DNA of 64,000 nt from DALYLB01 sp033763135 (GTDB lineage: Bacteria > Acidobacteriota > Blastocatellia > RBC074), in the NCBI GenBank assembly GCA_033763135.1, contig JANRKY010000039.1, positions 3,831 through 67,830 of the forward strand, written 5' to 3'. The notes beneath the pieces are model-generated. The model searched no databases. It had not been told where the DNA came from and saw only the letters and a program-made list of their open reading frames with translations. The translations under genes and the position numbers were made by a program. Shown piece after piece: positions 8,605 to 22,739 of the stretch. Numbering within the stretch: position 1 is the first letter of the stretch; every line of letters begins with the position of its first letter.

Positions 8605-9108
8605 ATGGGTATGGGGAAAATCCTTTCTTTGAGCGAACTCCAGGCGGAGCGGGCGCGTTTGCGGCGGGCGGGTCGGCGGGTCGTCTTCACGAACGGTTGT
8701 TTCGACATTCTGCATCCGGGCCATGTGCGCTATCTGCAGCAGGCGCGGGAACTGGGAGACGCGCTGATCGTGGCGCTCAACAGCGACCGCAGCGTGCAGG
8801 CGCTGAAAGGGCCGACGCGGCCGATTCTGCGCGAAGGGGAGCGGGCCGAGGTCATGGCCGCGCTCGGGTGCGTCGAGTATGTGACGATTTTCGATGCGCC
8901 GACGCCGCGCGAAGTGATCGCCGCGCTGCTGCCGGATGTGCTGGTCAAGGGCGGCGACTGGGGGATCGAGAGCATCGTCGGTCGCGAAGAGGTCGAAGCC
9001 GCCGGCGGGCGCGTGCTGAGCCTGCCGTTCGTCGACGGCTCCTCGACGACCGATGTGATCGGGAGGATTTTGGAGCGATTCAATAACGTCGAGGCGGGGC
9101 AGGAGTAG
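8605..9108 (+). CDS. rfaE2: D-glycero-beta-D-manno-heptose 1-phosphate adenylyltransferase
   Basis: This nucleotidyltransferase makes ADP-heptose for lipopolysaccharide core. The cytidylyltransferase signature is visible: VVFTNGCFDILHPGHVRYL, then NSDRSVQALKGPTRPI and the VKGGDW and SSTTDVI end. It is the stand-alone RfaE C-terminal domain with no kinase half. ATGs at 8605 or 8611 are preferred over an upstream TTG at 8578; no strong Shine-Dalgarno separates them. mfd starts 5 bases after the stop, suggesting co-transcription. It supports a Gram-negative outer membrane. Confidence 0.93.
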   Translation: MGMGKILSLSELQAERARLRRAGRRVVFTNGCFDILHPGHVRYLQQARELGDALIVALNSDRSVQALKGPTRPILREGERAEVMAALGCVEYVTIFDAPTPREVIAALLPDVLVKGGDWGIESIVGREEVEAAGGRVLSLPFVDGSSTTDVIGRILERFNNVEAGQE

Positions 9109-9113
9109 GAGAG

Positions 9114-12797
<3,684 letters not shown>

Positions 12798-12825
12798 GGG
12801 AGCAGGGCGCCGCGTCCCGGTTCCG

Positions 12826-14358
12826 TCACCTCGCCTTCGGCCGGACGCAGGAGAAATTCTCCGCCTTGCGGGGATCGCCGCTGCCCTTGTAGGTCGCCAC
12901 TTCGGGATAGGCGCAATGCGGGCGCGTCATGACGGTTGCGGCATTCACCACGCGCGATCCGTTCAGCGCCCCGGGCGCGACGCCCTTTTCGACCCACGCA
13001 ACCAACGGCGTGAACCAATCGGCATCGTCGCAGCCGACGCCGCCTCTGCAATGGAACATGCCCGGAACGAGATAGAGTTTGTAAAACTCCTTCGTCTGTT
13101 TTTCGCCCATCTTCTTCAGCACCGACTCATAGTATTCCACCGACATGAGCGGATTGACCAAGGCGTCGGCCCAGCCGTGATAGTGAATGATCTTTCCGCC
13201 CCGTTTTTTGATCTTTTTCAGGTCGGGGTTCGTCGCGTCGATCATCTTGGAGATGTCCGCGAGCCTGGCGGGGTCGGTGTCGAAATTGAATGTCTTGTAG
13301 CTCCAGTCGGCTCCCATCGGCGGCCGGATCATGAATCGCATGAAGGTTTCGCCATAGGCCAGCCCGCCGCCCGGCTCCGCCCCGATGCTTCCGATCCAGG
13401 CGCTGCGGCCGCCGGGCGGCGCAATCTCCGCGCCGACGGGCTGACCGGGATAGAGCAGCTTGCCGGCCGACGTTCGAACGCCGCCATAGACCTTTTTCAA
13501 GCCCGCGATCTGGCCCAACGTGAAGCAGTCTTTGCCGTCGGCGTCTCCCGCGCATTTCGGCAGATCGGCCGCCGGATCAAAACCGCAGCGGCGCGGATCG
13601 GCAATCAAACCGTCTTTCACGCCGTCGACCTCGTCGCATTTTCTGTAAATTGCGGCGGCCAGCAGCGGGAGCTTTTCAACCGCGATGCGGCCCGGTTCGC
13701 TGGTGACGGCCTGCGCGTTCCAGATGCCGCGCAGTTGTTCATGCGAAATCTTCAATACCGGCGCGCCGATGACATATCCATCAAAGTCCTCGGGATAACG
13801 CTGCGCTTCCATCAGCCCCTGCCGCCCGCCGGTCGAACAACCGACCCAATAGGAATACCTGGGCGCACTGCCGTAATATGCGGCGATGATCTGTTTGGCG
13901 AGCACGGCGGTGTTGTGAACGGCGAGATAGGCGTAATCGAGCACCTTGCGATCGGCGTGCGGATTGTTGGGGCCGGGATTGGCGAAGGTCGCGAGCGGCT
14001 CTTTCGCCGCATCATGGCCGGTGTCGGTCGAAGCCGTCGCATAGCCTTTCTGCAAACCGATGTTCATCGGGCCGTGGCTGATTGATCCGGCATAGCCGCC
14101 GCCGCCGACCAAATAAAATCGGTTGTTCCAGTTGACCGGCAGCTTGACGGCGAATCTTGCTTCGGGGGCGATCACGCCACGCACGTCGCAATGCTCCGGG
14201 GCCTGCGGCGATGCCCGAACCATGACGGCCGATTCGATCCGGATCTCCGCGCCAAACGATTTTGACGCAAGCGCCGAGCAGGCGGCATTTTGCGCCGGCG
14301 CGGACGCCGCGCTCAACACAACGAGCGAAACGCCGAGTATGGCAAAACGAATGTTCAT
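12826..14358 (-). CDS. Secreted tannase/feruloyl esterase family hydrolase
   Basis: The 510-residue protein begins with a signal peptide (MNIRFAILGVSLVVLSAASA) and has a tannase-family alpha/beta hydrolase core. GCSTGGRQGLMEAQRYPEDF holds the nucleophilic Ser in GCSTGG, VGGGGYAG and AAYYG fit the family, and HYHGWADALV and PGMFHCRGGVGCD carry the later Asp and His. It would cleave esters of plant phenolics outside the cytoplasm. I chose ATG 14358 because GAGGAG lies about 8 bases upstream; the longer frame starts with TTG at 14382. It converges with mfd across only 28 bases. Confidence 0.88.
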   Translation of the reverse strand: MNIRFAILGVSLVVLSAASAPAQNAACSALASKSFGAEIRIESAVMVRASPQAPEHCDVRGVIAPEARFAVKLPVNWNNRFYLVGGGGYAGSISHGPMNIGLQKGYATASTDTGHDAAKEPLATFANPGPNNPHADRKVLDYAYLAVHNTAVLAKQIIAAYYGSAPRYSYWVGCSTGGRQGLMEAQRYPEDFDGYVIGAPVLKISHEQLRGIWNAQAVTSEPGRIAVEKLPLLAAAIYRKCDEVDGVKDGLIADPRRCGFDPAADLPKCAGDADGKDCFTLGQIAGLKKVYGGVRTSAGKLLYPGQPVGAEIAPPGGRSAWIGSIGAEPGGGLAYGETFMRFMIRPPMGADWSYKTFNFDTDPARLADISKMIDATNPDLKKIKKRGGKIIHYHGWADALVNPLMSVEYYESVLKKMGEKQTKEFYKLYLVPGMFHCRGGVGCDDADWFTPLVAWVEKGVAPGALNGSRVVNAATVMTRPHCAYPEVATYKGSGDPRKAENFSCVRPKAR

Positions 14359-14406
14359 GGTCTTCTCCTCGACTGGCCGCAAAAGGAGTCGATCGCGGCC
14401 GCGCGA

Positions 14407-14601
14407 TTACAATCGGTCGTCCGGCGGGTACCGCGTGCCGATTTCAAGGCTGGCGATCACTTCAATCCGAATCTTGTCTCTGTTGCAGGCTCTCGATATC
14501 TTTGCAACGAGGGCCCTTGTCCTTTCGTCGCCGGGAAGTTCTGGCGCGCAACGTGAGACGGCAATCACCGTTTCAGGACAAGAACCACATGACTTTATCA
14601 C
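14407..14601 (-). CDS. Small ORF coupled to the Septu-like genes
   Basis: The 64-residue ORF begins at a GTG whose last two bases overlap the ptuB-like TGA, giving the same 4-base GTGA junction seen between the ptuA-like and ptuB-like genes. It starts with a CGSC pair of cysteines, then reads RTRALVAKISRACNRDKIRI, a likely amphipathic helix. No family is recognised and no membrane segment is seen. The repeated overlap and similar low-GC codon choice argue that it is real. It could also be a remnant of a longer gene. If real it may be an accessory part of the defence module. Confidence 0.45.
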   Translation of the reverse strand: MIKSCGSCPETVIAVSRCAPELPGDERTRALVAKISRACNRDKIRIEVIASLEIGTRYPPDDRL

Positions 14602-15236
14602 GCCCGTTTAAGGCGCCTGCGCAGCCAATACACGACAACCTGGCAATAGGGCTTTAAGTCTTTATCGTCTGCTTGCCCTGTCCATTCAAATAGCCACTTC
14701 TCAAGAATCTCCCTGCTCCAACTGCCCTGTCTTTTTATTGCGTCGAGAAAACCATCGAGGGCCGCTTTGCGGTGATTCTTGAGCCAGCGGGCGTTGTTCA
14801 AGTTGAGCACGTGATTGAGTTCCTCATCAAAAATCGGATCAGTCGAGCGGATTGTGCCGTCAGGATCGTAATGGATGTGAACTTCAACATTATGCAACGC
14901 ATCCGCAGGGTTTCTTGAAAGATCAGAATTGCCTTTGTACGTATCGCAGTGTTGTACCTTGTTGGGGGAGCCTTCGCCGCCATTGCAGGCGCCCAGCAGA
15001 TTTTGATATGTCAATTGGTGATCTGGAAATCGAGACTGGCTCCTCCAATGCTCGATCTTCATCGAGCCCTCATCGGGGCGAATCCTTCCCATGCAATAAC
15101 AGCAGATGCCTCGCTGTTCCCGTGCCAGGGATTCGCGAAGGTCGCCTTTTCCGGGGTAGTTGTCGTAATCCGCGGATTTTTGGGTGCGATGTTCTGTCAG
15201 ACTGAACGGCTCCGCCCCTTTTGCAATGTTTCTCAC
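14598..15236 (-). CDS. ptuB: PtuB-like HNH endonuclease (TIGR02646-type)
   Basis: The 212-residue protein has an HNH/McrA-like nuclease domain. CCYCMGRI supplies zinc-binding cysteines, MKIEHWRSQS contains the catalytic His, and LLGACNGGEGSPNKVQHCD completes the metal site. This is the TIGR02646 pattern of PtuB in Septu systems and of nucleases in retron-Ec78-like loci. Its GTG start overlaps the ATPase stop by 4 bases. It is probably the toxic nuclease effector activated with the ATPase on phage infection. Codon use is less GC-rich than nearby housekeeping genes, suggesting transfer. Confidence 0.82.
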   Translation of the reverse strand: MRNIAKGAEPFSLTEHRTQKSADYDNYPGKGDLRESLAREQRGICCYCMGRIRPDEGSMKIEHWRSQSRFPDHQLTYQNLLGACNGGEGSPNKVQHCDTYKGNSDLSRNPADALHNVEVHIHYDPDGTIRSTDPIFDEELNHVLNLNNARWLKNHRKAALDGFLDAIKRQGSWSREILEKWLFEWTGQADDKDLKPYCQVVVYWLRRRLKRA

Positions 15237-16522
15237 GAATGCTGCTCCATGAAAGCCATCAACGTACGCCCCCGGGTGATGTCCGGATCGTTCTCCCCTA
15301 GTTCGTCCGCGGCCTGTTGCAAGGTAGCGCGCGCGCCATCGAAGTCATCTTCGCCAACTTGCCGGGCGAATTTCGTCAACAACTTGTCCATCGATTCGGC
15401 CCTCGGTCTTGTGCCCATGATTTCTTCCAGGATGCGGCTGGAGTCGACCCCGAAGGAATGGCCGGGCGAATAGGCCATCTCATCCGTGATGATGCGAATC
15501 TGTTCCCTGGGCAATTCACCGATGATCTGCGGGGAATGGGTTGTGCATACAAACTGAATGGAGGGAAAGGTTCGCTTCAAGTCCGCAGCGACGCGTCGTT
15601 GCCAACTGGGATGGAGGTGCAAATCCAACTCATCAATGAGGACGACGCCGGGCGTTTTTCGCAGTACGCGAGGCAATGGGGCATCTTCCGGGCCGAGTTC
15701 ATCGGATGGCAATAGGTGAGCATTTAGCGTCACAGCTTTGACGGCGATATCCGCGACCATGGCAAGCAGCATGCGTTGTCCATCGCTCAGGTTCCTGAGC
15801 GGCTGCGCCTGGCCGGCAATCGAACAAATCAAGTCCGCCTGATCGATATCAAACCACAAATCATCGGCCTCTGGCAGGCATCCAAAAACCGCTCGCCGCA
15901 CCACTTCATAGCCAGGGCGTTTTCGGCCGCCGCTGGCGCCCGCCGCAGCCATCTCACGGTAAAACCAGCGTCGAAGCTCGTCATAATCCATCCGTTCGTT
16001 GAGCCAATGTCTGTAAGCATCATCGCGGCGCTCTATGTCCAGCGAGACATTTATGTTATTCGGCTTATCAGGGGAGAGCGCGGCGCGAGTCACGCCGTAA
16101 AAGGCAATGACCGGCCACTCGTAAGGCAGGGGCAGGCGATCGCCATTACGAAGTTGATCGATTGCCGTGCGCGCCTCATCCTTCAAGAGCCATTGGGCGC
16201 CTGTGTCGAATATTCGCTCCCACTCAAGTCCATTTTGAGAGCCGATTTGCCCCCAGGCTTTCACGCTCACGGGTAAATGTTCATGAAACTGGACTCGATC
16301 CGCGACTTTTTTCGGAACTAATCGCACATCTTTCGATGTGATATCTTTGATCTGGGATCTGCCCCAGCTTATCCACAAACTAACGCCTACCGCCAGTGCG
16401 TCAAGAATACTCGTTTTACCCGATCCATTTCCCCCAACGAGCAGGGTGAATTGCGGATGCAAATCGAGAGTGAACGCCTCGAATTTTTTAAAGTTTTTGA
16501 GTGCGAGCCGGTCGATTCGCAT
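15233..16522 (-). CDS. ptuA: PtuA-like AAA/ABC-type ATPase of a Septu-like defence system
   Basis: The 429-residue SMC/RecF-like ATPase shows Walker A GGNGSGKTS near residue 32, an ABC-like LSDGQRMLLAMVADI signature, Walker B GVVLIDELDLHLHP and H-loop CTTHSPQIIGELP. The late GVDSSRILEEIMGTRPR stretch is typical of PtuA and retron-associated ATPases. I start at ATG 16522, with GGGGGC just upstream. An in-frame ATG at 16576 is possible, but the longer frame to 17071 only shadows the MOSC gene. No reverse transcriptase is adjacent, so this resembles stand-alone Septu more than a retron. Confidence 0.82.
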   Translation of the reverse strand: MRIDRLALKNFKKFEAFTLDLHPQFTLLVGGNGSGKTSILDALAVGVSLWISWGRSQIKDITSKDVRLVPKKVADRVQFHEHLPVSVKAWGQIGSQNGLEWERIFDTGAQWLLKDEARTAIDQLRNGDRLPLPYEWPVIAFYGVTRAALSPDKPNNINVSLDIERRDDAYRHWLNERMDYDELRRWFYREMAAAGASGGRKRPGYEVVRRAVFGCLPEADDLWFDIDQADLICSIAGQAQPLRNLSDGQRMLLAMVADIAVKAVTLNAHLLPSDELGPEDAPLPRVLRKTPGVVLIDELDLHLHPSWQRRVAADLKRTFPSIQFVCTTHSPQIIGELPREQIRIITDEMAYSPGHSFGVDSSRILEEIMGTRPRAESMDKLLTKFARQVGEDDFDGARATLQQAADELGENDPDITRGRTLMAFMEQHS

Positions 16523-16578
16523 ATTGCCCCCAAATTCAATGCTTTTTTCGCGATGATCGATGTTGACGCATCGCATGC

Positions 16579-17055
16579 TTACATCTTCTCGAACCCCAGC
16601 GTCAACTGGCGCTCGTCCGGGATGACGCGGACTTCGTCGCCGGGGCGGACCGGGCCGCCGACGAGGATGCGGGCGAGCAGGCCGCAGCGGCCATAGAGGT
16701 GTTTGGGCAGGCGATGGTCGATGCGGGTGATCGAGCGGCAGGGCGTGCGCCGCTCGACGATTTCGAGGGTCGCCTCGCCGATCCGGAGCTGCGTCCCGGG
16801 CGCGAGGCGGTCGAGGTCGATTCGTTCGGTGAAGAGATTGGCGGAGAGCTGTTCGGGCGCGAGGGCGAAGCCCTCTTCCCGCAGACGCGCGAGCGTCTCG
16901 GCGGCGAAGAGGCTGACCTGTCGTCGCGGATCGCGGCCGGCGTGGCTGTCTCCGCGCAGACCGTGATCCGCCACGAGCTCGGCGGAGTTCACGGCCGCCT
17001 TGCCGTCGCCTTTTTTGGCGCCGATATGGATGCTGATCAGTCTTCCGCTTGCCAT
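16579..17055 (-). CDS. MOSC domain protein
   Basis: The 158-residue protein is a short MOSC (molybdenum cofactor sulfurase C-terminal) domain. It has GLRGDSHAGRDPRRQVSLF near residues 33-51, LSANLFTERIDL, and the GRTPCR-like cysteine motif ERRTPCRSI. Such proteins are thought to move sulfur or handle molybdenum-cofactor ligands. It starts 12 bases after the E1 dehydrogenase stop and ends 56 bases before the PtuA-like start, so all these minus-strand genes may share a transcript. Its link to defence is probably only positional. Confidence 0.85.
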   Translation of the reverse strand: MASGRLISIHIGAKKGDGKAAVNSAELVADHGLRGDSHAGRDPRRQVSLFAAETLARLREEGFALAPEQLSANLFTERIDLDRLAPGTQLRIGEATLEIVERRTPCRSITRIDHRLPKHLYGRCGLLARILVGGPVRPGDEVRVIPDERQLTLGFEKM

Positions 17056-17067
17056 AATCTGGAAGAA

Positions 17068-19185
<2,118 letters not shown>

Positions 19186-19366
19186 TCTTCCGATCTCTCC
19201 TTAGCCGCGCAACGGTAGCAGGGATGCTTTGCTTCTTGTGTGGTTGTGCCGTCTCCAGTGCCAGTCGATAGCGCAGTCTATACAACCACGGGCGCGTTGT
19301 GCAAGCCGTCGTTTGTATGAGAACATTCGGCTCCCGAAAGTGACCGAGCGAGAATGGAGACCCGAA

Positions 19367-19654
19367 ATGAGGCTGAGCGAAGAGCAGATTCACACGCATC
19401 TGGCGGCGCGGCCCGGCTGGCGTCGCGAGGGCGAAGAGATCGTTCGTGACTTCAAGTTCGCGAATTTCCAACAGGCCATGGCGTTCGTCAATCGGGTGGC
19501 GGACGCGGCCGAAGCTGTCGATCATCATCCCGACATTCTGATCCACGGCTGGAACAATGTCCGATTGCGCGTCATGACGCACGACAAGGGCGGACTGACG
19601 CCGAAGGATTTTGATCTGGCCGCGCGGATCGAACCGCTGTTTCAAACCGACTGA
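19367..19654 (+). CDS. Pterin-4a-carbinolamine dehydratase
   Basis: The 95-residue enzyme dehydrates 4a-hydroxytetrahydropterin, recycling the cofactor of aromatic amino acid hydroxylases. The signature EAVDHHPDILIHGWNNVRL holds the catalytic histidines, followed by THDKGGLTPKDFDLAARI. The longer frame begins at 19229, but ATG 19367 gives the normal family length and has GGAG about 8 bases upstream. The DUF2721 gene follows 8 bases after its stop. No hydroxylase is in the window, so a moonlighting role cannot be excluded. Confidence 0.93.
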   Translation: MRLSEEQIHTHLAARPGWRREGEEIVRDFKFANFQQAMAFVNRVADAAEAVDHHPDILIHGWNNVRLRVMTHDKGGLTPKDFDLAARIEPLFQTD

Positions 19655-19662
19655 GCCACGCC

Positions 19663-20211
19663 ATGCAGGAGACCCCGACTGCGCTCAACGTGCTGAGCGC
19701 CATGATTACCCCGGCCGTGTTGATCTCCGCCTGCGGAACGCTGGTCATCTCGACCTCTTCGCGGCTGGCCCGGATTGTCGACCGCGTCCGGGAACTCCGC
19801 CGCGTCATCGAAGAGATGTCCCGGGCCGAAGAGACCATGGACTTTCTCGAAGACCGTCGCGCCGAGGTCGAGCGCCAGATCTCGATCCACGCCCGCCGCA
19901 GCCGGCTGATCCAGAATTCGCTCACCAGTTTCTATCTTTCGCTGAGCCTCTTTGTCGCGGCCACCGTCGCCGTCGGCGTGATCTCGATCTTTCCGCGCCA
20001 CCTGGATCGAATTCTCTGGATCCCCAATGTCCTCGGCATCATCGGCACGATCATTCTGTTTTACGGCTGCGTCATGCTCATCGCCGAAACCCGGCTGGCC
20101 CTGCGCTCCGTCAATTCGGAGATGGAGTTCACCCTCCGGCTGCGCGAAAAGTACAAGGAGCGCCGCACCCTGCTCGAGGCCGAAACCCGCCGCGAAATCG
20201 CTCATTTGTGA
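19663..20211 (+). CDS. DUF2721 family membrane protein
   Basis: The 182-residue protein opens with a hydrophobic segment (LNVLSAMITPAVLISACGTL) and RLARIVDRVRELRR, the usual DUF2721 start. A charged helical stretch with coiled-coil character follows, then two membrane helices near 90-110 and 122-142, and a basic C-terminal helix. Family function is unknown. It is 8 bases after the pterin dehydratase stop and probably co-transcribed. CAGGAG upstream supports the ATG at 19663. Confidence 0.8.
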   Translation: MQETPTALNVLSAMITPAVLISACGTLVISTSSRLARIVDRVRELRRVIEEMSRAEETMDFLEDRRAEVERQISIHARRSRLIQNSLTSFYLSLSLFVAATVAVGVISIFPRHLDRILWIPNVLGIIGTIILFYGCVMLIAETRLALRSVNSEMEFTLRLREKYKERRTLLEAETRREIAHL

Positions 20212-20346
20212 GCGCTGCCCGGCTCCGGCGCCCCTCTTGATCGGCCAGCGAGGACGCCGTCTCATTTGTCGGAAACGGCGATGGATGAGGCGGTTCATGG
20301 CGTCGTTGTCGTTCAATGCCGTTTTGATGAAAGCGAGGAATACGCC

Positions 20347-21696
20347 ATGGCCTATCTGATTTTTCCGCTGGATGTCACCGCAGATGCCGCAACGTTCTGG
20401 GTCGGCGCGATCAATGAAGACATCGCGGCCGCGCAGGTCTCATTGACGGTCAATCAACGGCCTGAGCCGCTCGGCGCGTGGTCGCAATGGAAATCGGAAG
20501 ACGGCGAACGCCACGTCGATTTTCAGCGCCTGACGCTTTCCGGTTTGCCGTCGAAAATGGTTTGCGATGCGGAACTGCGGGTTGATGGCGCCCTCATGTC
20601 GCAGGCGCGGACGACGACACTGCCGACGCAGTTGCCCGCGGCCGACCGCCCCTTTACCGTTCTGCTTGGCTCCTGTTTCTATGAACCGCACGACGACGGT
20701 CGTGCAGGCCGCGCCTATTTTCGTCTGCCCGCGGGAGCCCGGCCCGACATCAAGGTGCTTTGCGGCGATCAGGTATATCTCGACAACCCGATCCATCAAT
20801 TCATCTTTCCGCGCAGCCAAAGCGGCCTGGAGAAGAACTTTCTTGGCAAGTATCTCAAGAACTGGATGCAGCAGATCGAGGGCGAGGGATATCGCGAGTT
20901 GTTGAAGAGCGGCGCCAACTTCTTTAGCGCCGACGATCACGAATATTGGAATAACGCGCCATTTGGCGCCTCCTATCTTCCACAAACCTGGACGGCGAGC
21001 GGGCGCGAGCGCTGGCGCGCGGCGACCGCGCCGCTCTATCAATTGTTTCAGACTCCCGCGTTGACCAGGAAATTCGATGTCGGGCAGCTCTCGTTCCTTA
21101 TTGCGGATACGCGATCCACCCGCGATGAACGCCGCGAGCAGTTTCTGGCGCCGGAGGAGTTCGAGAAGCTTCGCGACTGGGTCGACGCTCTGCGGGGGCC
21201 GGGCGTGCTGACGCTGGGAGGGGCCATTTTTGCCGACAGGCAGAATGCCATCGCGGGGCGGGTGGGAGATTTTGGCCTGCCCGATTATCAGCAATATAAA
21301 GAGCTGGTTCGCATTCTGCAGGGCGCGCGCCATTCCCTGGTGCTGCTGATCGGCGATGTTCATTTTGGTCGAGTGGCGCGCTGTGATCTTGGGCCGGGCA
21401 TTGAATTGATTGAAGTCATCTCCTCCCCGCTGTCGCTGGTCAGCAGCGTCCTGGGCGGCAAGTGGGCTGCGCCGCCCGATCACTTCCCGGCTTTTCTCGA
21501 TGAAGGCGACGCGGGGATACGGAAGCTGCCGATTGAAAAACAACCGCCGCCTTTCAAGTTGGAAGGCGACCATTTCGCCACGCTCGAATTCAGCGCGCAG
21601 GGCGCAAAGGTGCGGATGACGGTCAAATACTGGCCGATTCCGCAGGCTGCGGCCGATCCCGTGCCCATTGTCGCGTTCGAACGATTATTGCAGTAA
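20347..21696 (+). CDS. PhoD-like metallophosphatase
   Basis: The 449-residue protein has PhoD/alkaline-phosphatase-D features: an N-terminal beta-rich domain, then metal-site motifs LLGSCFYEPHDD, CGDQVYLDNP, SADDHEYWNN and IGDVHFGRVARC. It would hydrolyse phosphodiesters or phosphomonoesters using Ca/Fe-type metals. No signal peptide or Tat motif is seen at ATG 20347, unlike secreted PhoD, so it may be cytoplasmic. The longer frame begins with TTG 20266, but GAGGAA lies upstream of 20347. The next gene begins within 20 bases and likely forms a pair. Confidence 0.82.
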   Translation: MAYLIFPLDVTADAATFWVGAINEDIAAAQVSLTVNQRPEPLGAWSQWKSEDGERHVDFQRLTLSGLPSKMVCDAELRVDGALMSQARTTTLPTQLPAADRPFTVLLGSCFYEPHDDGRAGRAYFRLPAGARPDIKVLCGDQVYLDNPIHQFIFPRSQSGLEKNFLGKYLKNWMQQIEGEGYRELLKSGANFFSADDHEYWNNAPFGASYLPQTWTASGRERWRAATAPLYQLFQTPALTRKFDVGQLSFLIADTRSTRDERREQFLAPEEFEKLRDWVDALRGPGVLTLGGAIFADRQNAIAGRVGDFGLPDYQQYKELVRILQGARHSLVLLIGDVHFGRVARCDLGPGIELIEVISSPLSLVSSVLGGKWAAPPDHFPAFLDEGDAGIRKLPIEKQPPPFKLEGDHFATLEFSAQGAKVRMTVKYWPIPQAAADPVPIVAFERLLQ

Positions 21697-21713
21697 TAAT
21701 GGAGGAGCGACTT

Positions 21714-22457
21714 ATGGTTCCGATTCGAAATTCACCGGCCACCAAGGCCAACAAAGGACTGAAAAAGGCTGCCGCAAAAACCGGCGAAGGCAATTCGCAA
21801 TGGCTGGCGCGCACGAGGCTGACGAGCGGGATTCTGTTGCTGGGCGGCAGTTCGCTCGAACATTTCCGCATTCGCGTCGCGCAGTCGCAGGTGCGCAGCG
21901 ATCTCTTGCCGGGCTTCTGGTCGCTGGCGGGAATTCTCCTGGACGGCGAACGTTTTTATTCCGTGCCGCTTGCGCCGCCGGTCGATCTTTCGGTCGTGCC
22001 CGCCAACAACGGCGTGCAGCTTTGCCGCCTTGCTGATTATGACGATCCGAGACGCTTTCCCAATGTGGCGGTGCTCCAATTTCCCGGCGCGCAAAACCCG
22101 CTGCTCCATCAGGCGGAAAACAGCGATTTGGCGCGCGACACCGTTGAGTTGATACGCCATCAGCGCAGCCTGGTCGATTTGCCGGCCTTGATGCTGGCCT
22201 GGTTGAGCCATGTTTGGGGCGTGACCGGCAATCCGTTGCTCGAGGCCAAAGGACTGCCAAGCGCGGTCTTTGTCGAAAGCGTGTATGGACTGGCGGGGAT
22301 TGAGTTGACGCCTGGTCTGGCCGCGGCCGCAAGCTGCCCCGAAGCGATCTGGCAGGCGGGCAAATGGTGGCATCAGTTCTATCAACGCGCGGACGCGGGC
22401 GCGCCGACAGGCGTCTATTCCATCCGGCAGCCGGCGGCAGCGGTCATTGAACTGTAA
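21714..22457 (+). CDS. Unknown protein paired with the PhoD-like gene
   Basis: I do not recognise this 247-residue protein. It starts basic (RNSPATKANKGLKKAAAK), then has a mixed fold with several hydrophobic stretches (TSGILLLGGSSLEHFRIRVAQSQ; LPALMLAWLSHVWGVTGNP) and a Trp-rich end (EAIWQAGKWWHQFYQ). No signal peptide is evident. ATG 21714 follows GGAGGAG by 8 bases; an ATG at 21699 overlaps that site. It is 17 bases downstream of the phosphatase and very likely co-translated, suggesting a shared pathway. Confidence 0.7.
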   Translation: MVPIRNSPATKANKGLKKAAAKTGEGNSQWLARTRLTSGILLLGGSSLEHFRIRVAQSQVRSDLLPGFWSLAGILLDGERFYSVPLAPPVDLSVVPANNGVQLCRLADYDDPRRFPNVAVLQFPGAQNPLLHQAENSDLARDTVELIRHQRSLVDLPALMLAWLSHVWGVTGNPLLEAKGLPSAVFVESVYGLAGIELTPGLAAAASCPEAIWQAGKWWHQFYQRADAGAPTGVYSIRQPAAAVIEL

Positions 22458-22649
22458 CCGCGCATCCGCACAAGTCTCGGGGATGGAATTCAATTTCCGG
22501 AAGGGCGTTGGCCGGCGAGCGAAAACAGATGAAGCGAATCGGTCTGTTTCCCCGGGGCGGGCGGGTGCTCGTTCGCCACGAAATCGCCTCTCCTGTGGCC
22601 CGCAACCCCTTGGGCATTTGTGACACTTGTGCCGGCTGCGATTCTTGAT

Positions 22650-22679
22650 TTGTCGAATCCCCGGTGGGTCTGGTATCGT
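22650..22679 (+). promoter_or_regulatory. Possible promoter of the heme o synthase gene
   Basis: TTGTCG (22650-22655) and TATCGT (22674-22679) are 18 bases apart, each matching 4 of 6 consensus positions. They lie about 60 bases before the ATG at 22740, in a 282-base gap with no other evident signal. Confidence 0.3.
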
Positions 22680-22739
22680 ACGGGTTTCCAGGCAAGTCTC
22701 TAAATATCATTCATCATCATCGATTCGAAAGGTTGTTCA

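Noticed and set aside
14407..16576. Retron instead of stand-alone Septu
   Set aside because: PtuAB-like genes occur in some retrons, but no reverse transcriptase or msr-msd-like region is seen near them.
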